A stretch of 64,000 nt of DNA from Microbacterium sp. 4R-513 (GTDB lineage Bacteria; Actinomycetota; Actinomycetes; Actinomycetales; Microbacteriaceae), in NCBI RefSeq assembly GCF_011046485.1, contig NZ_CP049256.1:1612001-1676000 (forward strand), in the 5' to 3' direction. Below the pieces are notes generated by a model, which saw only the letters and a list, made by a program, of their open reading frames with translations, had not been told where the DNA came from and ran no database searches. How positions within the stretch are numbered: the stretch's first letter is position 1; every line of letters begins with the position of its first letter. Made by a program: the position numbers and the translations under genes. Below are positions 60,167-64,000 of the stretch, in pieces.

Positions 60167-62595
60167 GCCTCAATCGTCCACTCGAATGCGAGCGGAAGGT
60201 CGACGATGGATGCCCCGGCGCGCAGGGTGTATGCACCGGGCTCGACGATCCACTCGCCGGCCCAGTGCGCGAGACGCCGGGGCGGCACGGAAATCGACGC
60301 GGTGACGGTCTCTCCCGGCTCGGCGCTGACGGTCGCGAATCCGACGAGCCACCGCTCCGCGCGCTCGACCTCGGAATCGGCGCGCTCGGCGTAGACCTGC
60401 ACCACCTGCTTGCCCGCTCGGGCGCCGGTGTTCCGCAGCGTCACCTCGAGCACGTCGCCGTCGCGCTGCGCGACGCCCCAAGACCACGCCGTGTAGCCGA
60501 GGCCGTGCCCGAACGGGAAGGCCGGTTCGGCATCCGTCCTGAGCCACGCCCGGTAGCCGATGTGGAGCCCCTCGGTGTAGCGGAGGACTCCGTCGTCGGG
60601 AGTGACCTCGGTGACGGGCACGTCGGCGAGCGCGGCCGGCCACGTCGTCGGGAGGCGTCCGCCGGGCTCCGCCGCGCCCGTGAGCACATCGGCGATCGCC
60701 GAGCCGAACTCCTGCCCGCCGAAGTAGCCCTGGATGACGGCCGACACCTGGTCCGCCCACGGCAGCACGACGGGCGAGCCGGCGTTGACCACGACGATCG
60801 TGCGGGTGCCGGTCGCCGCGACGGAGCGGACGAGGTCGTCCTGGCGGCCGGGGAGGTCGAGGTCGGTGCGGTCGTAGCCCTCGGACTCGACCTTCGAGTT
60901 GGTGCCGACGACGACGATCGCGACATCGGCCGCTGCGGCCGCCTCGGCCGCGCGGGCGATGAGCCCGTCGGGGTCTGAGTCGTCGGGTGCGATTCCGACG
61001 GTGAGCGACAGGGCGCCGTCGAGCGGTCCGCCGGCTTCGCGCGTGAACTCGGCGCGGATGCGGCGCGTCTGTCCGGCGGAGACCTCGACCGGAGCCGTGA
61101 CCGACGGCGGGTTGAGGAAGGCGGCGCCGAGGTCCGTGCCCTCGATGACAGGTGTGTCATCGACGACGACCTCGCCGTCGACCGAGACGCGACCGGGGTT
61201 CCCGCCGGCGAATCCGAGCAGGACGGTGCCGGACTCGTCGGGTGTGTAGTCCGCCTCGAAGGTGACCGTGCGTGTGCGCGCGATAGGCGCGTCGCCGCCG
61301 AACCAGACGAGCGTCGTCGCGCGGCGGTCCTCCGCGAAGATCTCGGCGCCGTCGGCGTCGAAGAACGTCACGCGTGCACCCGGCTCGCCCGTCACGGGGT
61401 TCGTGAGCTGAGCGAGGGGGATCTCGGCGACGCCGTCCTGAACGACGGCGCCCCGCTCGTAGCGCACCTCTGCGTCGGGAAGAGCGCGACGGATGCCGTC
61501 GAGCGGTGTGGTGATGCGCTCCGGCAGCACGGTGGCGCTCCCGCCGCCCTGCGTCCGCGCTTCCCGCGCGTTGTGGCCGATGACGGCGACGCGGCGGAGG
61601 GACGAGGCATCCAGCGGCAGCACTCCGTCGTTCGAGAGCAGCACCGTTCCCGCGATGCCGGCTTCGCGCGTGAACGCGACGCCGTCGACCTCGCCGGGCA
61701 CGAGCGGCTCGGTGCTCTCGAGCGCTCCGACGCGCTCCGCGAGGAGCAGGAGCCGGAGCACCTTGCGGTCGACGTCGGCCTCGTCGAGGCGTCCGTCGCG
61801 CACGGCCTCGACGAGGTCGTCGTAGGCCGGTGCGGGGCCGGGCATCGCGAGATCCTGCGCGGCCGGGATCGCGTCGAGCGAGCGGACGGCGGTCCAGTCG
61901 CTGATGACGACCCCGTCGAAGCCCCACTCGGAGTTGAGCGGCGTCTCGAGCAGGTCGTTCTCGGTCATCGTCACGCCGTCCACCGAGTTGTAGGCGCTCA
62001 TGATGGTCCAGGCGCCGGCCTCGACGGCGCGCTCGAACGGCGCGAGGTAGAGCTCGCGCAGGCTGCGCTCGTCCACCTCGACGTCGACGGTGAAGCGGTC
62101 GGTCTCGGAGTCGTTGGCGACGTAGTGCTTGGGGCAGGCGCCCACGCCGTTCTCCTGGAGCCCCCGCACGTAGGCGGCGGCGAGCTCGGCGCTCAGCTCG
62201 GGGTCCTCGCTGAAGCACTCGAAGTGCCGGCCGCCGAGAGGCGAGCGGTGGAGGTTGATCGTGGGTCCGAGCACGACGTCCACGCCCTTTCGACGGGCTT
62301 CGGATGCCGCGGCCGCCCCGTACCGGTAGGCGAGGTCGACGTCCCACGACGCCGCGAGCGCCGAGCCCGACGGGAGGTTGAGCGAGGGCTCGCGCTCGTC
62401 CCACCGCGGCCCGCGGACGCCGGCCGGCCCGTCGGAGAGGGTCATCGCGCGCAGCCCGATCTCGGGCAGCGGCACGGTCGTCCAGAAGTCGGCGCCCTGC
62501 ACCAGGGCGGCCTTCTGCTCGAGGGTGAGCTTCTCGAGGAGCGGGACGAGGTGCTCGACCGTCGCCGGGTGGGTGGTCGTCGCGGGGGTCGTCAT
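60163..62595 (-). CDS. Beta-glucosidase-like GH3 with PA14 insert
   Basis: An 810-residue GH3 enzyme. The N-terminal barrel has LSDGPAGVRGPRW, VVLGPTINLHRSPLGGRHFECFSEDP and the nucleophile Asp233 in GVVISDWTAV. The second domain is split by a PA14 domain (about 405-540: VTFFDADGAEIFAEDRRA, TFEADYTPDESGTVLLGFAGG), as in KdpB-like and rhamnosidase-associated GH3 enzymes. A fibronectin-III-like domain ends it (LEVTLRNTGARAGKQVVQVY). No signal peptide. The insert suggests recognition of branched oligosaccharides. It overlaps genes on both sides by four bases, so it is a core operon gene. Confidence 0.93.
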   Translation of the reverse strand: MTTPATTTHPATVEHLVPLLEKLTLEQKAALVQGADFWTTVPLPEIGLRAMTLSDGPAGVRGPRWDEREPSLNLPSGSALAASWDVDLAYRYGAAAASEARRKGVDVVLGPTINLHRSPLGGRHFECFSEDPELSAELAAAYVRGLQENGVGACPKHYVANDSETDRFTVDVEVDERSLRELYLAPFERAVEAGAWTIMSAYNSVDGVTMTENDLLETPLNSEWGFDGVVISDWTAVRSLDAIPAAQDLAMPGPAPAYDDLVEAVRDGRLDEADVDRKVLRLLLLAERVGALESTEPLVPGEVDGVAFTREAGIAGTVLLSNDGVLPLDASSLRRVAVIGHNAREARTQGGGSATVLPERITTPLDGIRRALPDAEVRYERGAVVQDGVAEIPLAQLTNPVTGEPGARVTFFDADGAEIFAEDRRATTLVWFGGDAPIARTRTVTFEADYTPDESGTVLLGFAGGNPGRVSVDGEVVVDDTPVIEGTDLGAAFLNPPSVTAPVEVSAGQTRRIRAEFTREAGGPLDGALSLTVGIAPDDSDPDGLIARAAEAAAAADVAIVVVGTNSKVESEGYDRTDLDLPGRQDDLVRSVAATGTRTIVVVNAGSPVVLPWADQVSAVIQGYFGGQEFGSAIADVLTGAAEPGGRLPTTWPAALADVPVTEVTPDDGVLRYTEGLHIGYRAWLRTDAEPAFPFGHGLGYTAWSWGVAQRDGDVLEVTLRNTGARAGKQVVQVYAERADSEVERAERWLVGFATVSAEPGETVTASISVPPRRLAHWAGEWIVEPGAYTLRAGASIVDLPLAFEWTIEA

Positions 62596-63449
62596 GCTGC
62601 TGCTTCTCCTTGCGTGGTCTGCGTCTGCTCGTCGAGGAGAGCGCGTCGCGCGGCGCGGCGCTGTGCCTGCTCGTCGGGGTTGGGAACGGGTGCGGCGAGG
62701 AAGAGCCGCTGCGTGTAGGGGTGCTCGGGCCGTGCGGTCACCTGGTCGCCGTCGCCCGTCTCGACGAGCTCACCGCGGTACATCACGGCGACACGGTGGC
62801 TGATGTGGCGGACCACGGCGAGGTCGTGCGAGATGAAGAGGTAGGCGACGCCCGTGCGCTCCTGGATCTCGATGAAGAGGTCCAGGACGCGAGCCTGTGT
62901 GGACAGGTCGAGAGCCGAGACCGGCTCGTCGCAGACGATGAGCTTGGGGTCGAGGGCGAGCGCGCGGGCGATCGCGATGCGCTGGCGCTGCCCGCCGGAG
63001 AACTCGCGGGGGAGCCGGCCCGCGGCGTTGCCGGGGAGCCCCACGCGGTCGAGCAGGTCGCGCACGCGCGCCCTCGCCTCCTTGCCGGCGACGCCGCGCG
63101 CCGTCAGCGGCTCGGCGAGGATCTGCTCGATCGTGAGCGACGGGTTGAGCGACGAGTACGGGTCCTGGAACACGACCTGGATCTCGCTGGACAGGTCGCG
63201 CCGCTGCCGGCGGTTCAGGTGGCCGATGTCGCGGCCGTCGTAGGTGATCGTCCCGCCGGTGACCGGCGCGAGACCGAGGACGGCGCGGCCGAGGGTCGTC
63301 TTGCCCGAGCCGGACTCGCCCACGAGGCCGACGGTCTCCCCGGGACGGATGTCGAGCGAGACGCCCTTGAGGGCCCGGAAGGGCTTCACGCGGAATCCCT
63401 TGGCGGGGTATTCGACGACGAGGTTCTGGACGTCGAGAAGAGCGCTCAT
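62592..63449 (-). CDS. Oligopeptide-type ABC transporter ATPase (second, OppF-like)
   Basis: A 285-residue ABC ATPase. ATG 63449 is chosen; a longer upstream frame is antisense-like. It has GLVGESGSGKTTLG (Walker A), QVVFQDPYSSLNPS (Q-loop), FSGGQRQRIAIARAL (signature), LIVCDEPVSALD (Walker B) and FISHDLAVVRHI (H-switch). The C-terminal HPYTQRLFLAAPVPNP is the OppF/DppF substrate-family tail. Overlapping starts and stops tie it to the GH3 gene and the upstream ATPase. In this locus the transporter probably imports rhamnose-containing oligosaccharides, as some Opp-type systems do. Confidence 0.93.
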   Translation of the reverse strand: MSALLDVQNLVVEYPAKGFRVKPFRALKGVSLDIRPGETVGLVGESGSGKTTLGRAVLGLAPVTGGTITYDGRDIGHLNRRQRRDLSSEIQVVFQDPYSSLNPSLTIEQILAEPLTARGVAGKEARARVRDLLDRVGLPGNAAGRLPREFSGGQRQRIAIARALALDPKLIVCDEPVSALDLSTQARVLDLFIEIQERTGVAYLFISHDLAVVRHISHRVAVMYRGELVETGDGDQVTARPEHPYTQRLFLAAPVPNPDEQAQRRAARRALLDEQTQTTQGEAAA

Positions 63450-64000
63450 GACGGAACTCCCTGGGAGACGGTCCCGGCCCGCGAGCCGGTGGTGGTCAGC
63501 GGCGGCCGGGCGGGACCCTCGTCGAGGATCGCGTCCAGCAGCGACTGCGTGTACGGGTGGGATGGGTTGCCGAGGATCGTGCGCACGGGGCCCTGCTCGA
63601 CGAACAGGCCCTGCTGCATGACGGTGACGCGGTCGCACAGGTCGGCGACGACGCCGAAGTTGTGTGTCACGAGGAGCATCGCCATGCCGCGCTCCCGCTG
63701 GAGGTCCCGCAGCAGATCGAGCACTTCGGCCTGCACCGTGACGTCGAGGGCCGTCGTGGGCTCGTCGGCGATGATGAGGTCGGGGTCGGTCGAGACGGCG
63801 CCCGCGATCAGCACGCGCTGCGCCATGCCGCCCGAGACCTCGAACGGATAGGCGTCGAAGGTGCGCTGCGGGTTGGGGATGCCGACGCGCTCGAGGAGCG
63901 CGAGCGACCGCTCGGTGGCCTCCTTCTTGCTGAGGCCCAGGTTCTTGCGCAACGGCTCGACGAGCTGGAAGCCGATCTTGAACGACGGGTCGAGGTTCGA
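63446..64000 (-). CDS. Oligopeptide-type ABC transporter ATPase (OppD-like), 5' part missing
   Basis: The open frame runs from the right edge to a stop at 63446, about 185 residues of the C-terminal half. It has VSGGMAQRVLIAGAV (signature), LIIADEPTTALD (Walker B), LVTHNFGVVADLCDRVTVMQQG (H-switch region) and HPYTQSLLDAIL. The signature helix and the D/F-pair arrangement identify an OppD/DppD-like subunit, partner of the ATPase immediately downstream (ATGA overlap). Walker A, the start and the permease genes lie beyond the window. Confidence 0.9.
   Translation of the reverse strand, partial: SNLDPSFKIGFQLVEPLRKNLGLSKKEATERSLALLERVGIPNPQRTFDAYPFEVSGGMAQRVLIAGAVSTDPDLIIADEPTTALDVTVQAEVLDLLRDLQRERGMAMLLVTHNFGVVADLCDRVTVMQQGLFVEQGPVRTILGNPSHPYTQSLLDAILDEGPARPPLTTTGSRAGTVSQGVPS

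Noticed and set aside
1..64000. tRNA, rRNA, riboswitch, transposase, phage or attachment site
   Set aside because: Intergenic gaps are short, and none showed the conserved loops, aptamer cores or terminal repeats expected. This was by inspection only.

Overview
The window is high-GC DNA, densely packed with genes, from an actinobacterium, most likely Microbacteriaceae (Microbacterium-like). Four things point there: the codon use; the many GGATGCC/GGCATCC words inside genes; single-gene units whose -10 box sits 6-8 bases before the start codon; and lineage-typical small proteins such as the DUF7882 pair. I assigned the organism by inspection only. I saw no rRNA, tRNA, CRISPR array, transposase or phage gene.

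Region 1 (1-7.9 kb) opens with a cut-off secreted protein. A GntR-controlled 2-methylcitrate operon (prpD, prpB, prpC, hotdog thioesterase) for propionyl-CoA disposal follows, with a 55-bp palindrome between prpB and prpC. An orphan Hcp-like protein and a thiolase come next. Region 2 (7.9-15.8 kb) holds a 2,020-residue secreted amylase-pullulanase behind two LacI-type palindromes, and a secreted choice-of-anchor I protein. Region 3 (15.9-22.3 kb) is acyl-CoA oxidation and electron transfer: acyl-CoA dehydrogenase, enoyl-CoA hydratase, MarR, EtfB, EtfA, and an adjoining four-histidine cytochrome b protein that may pass ETF electrons to the quinone pool.

Region 4 (22.3-32.2 kb) is signalling. 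It has a histidine kinase and response regulator with a DUF4097 membrane protein, an EAL protein, a bacteriophytochrome-GGDEF protein, two DUF7882 paralogues and several small genes. Region 5 (32.2-38.4 kb) is proline/arginine catabolism: PutA, a DDAH/arginine-dihydrolase-like enzyme and ornithine aminotransferase, all converging on glutamate semialdehyde. Region 6 (38.4-45.7 kb) holds a membrane molybdopterin oxidoreductase, the conserved circularly permuted ATP-grasp / alpha-E / transglutaminase trio, and an MFS exporter with a palindromic operator over its start codon.

Region 7 (45.8-64 kb) is an L-rhamnose and rhamnoside locus: RhaB, fused aldolase-dehydrogenase, esterase, RhaI, LacI regulator, DUF5605 hydrolase, GH78, GH43, serine hydrolase, GH3 and an oligopeptide-type ABC transporter that runs off the right edge. 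The LacI and GH43 genes each carry a single-base frameshift at a G run. The main unexplained structure is a set of short in-frame repeats. A 54-bp unit with a 75-bp period is duplicated in two unrelated genes, and TTCGACAAGCTCAGG elements sit in linkers.
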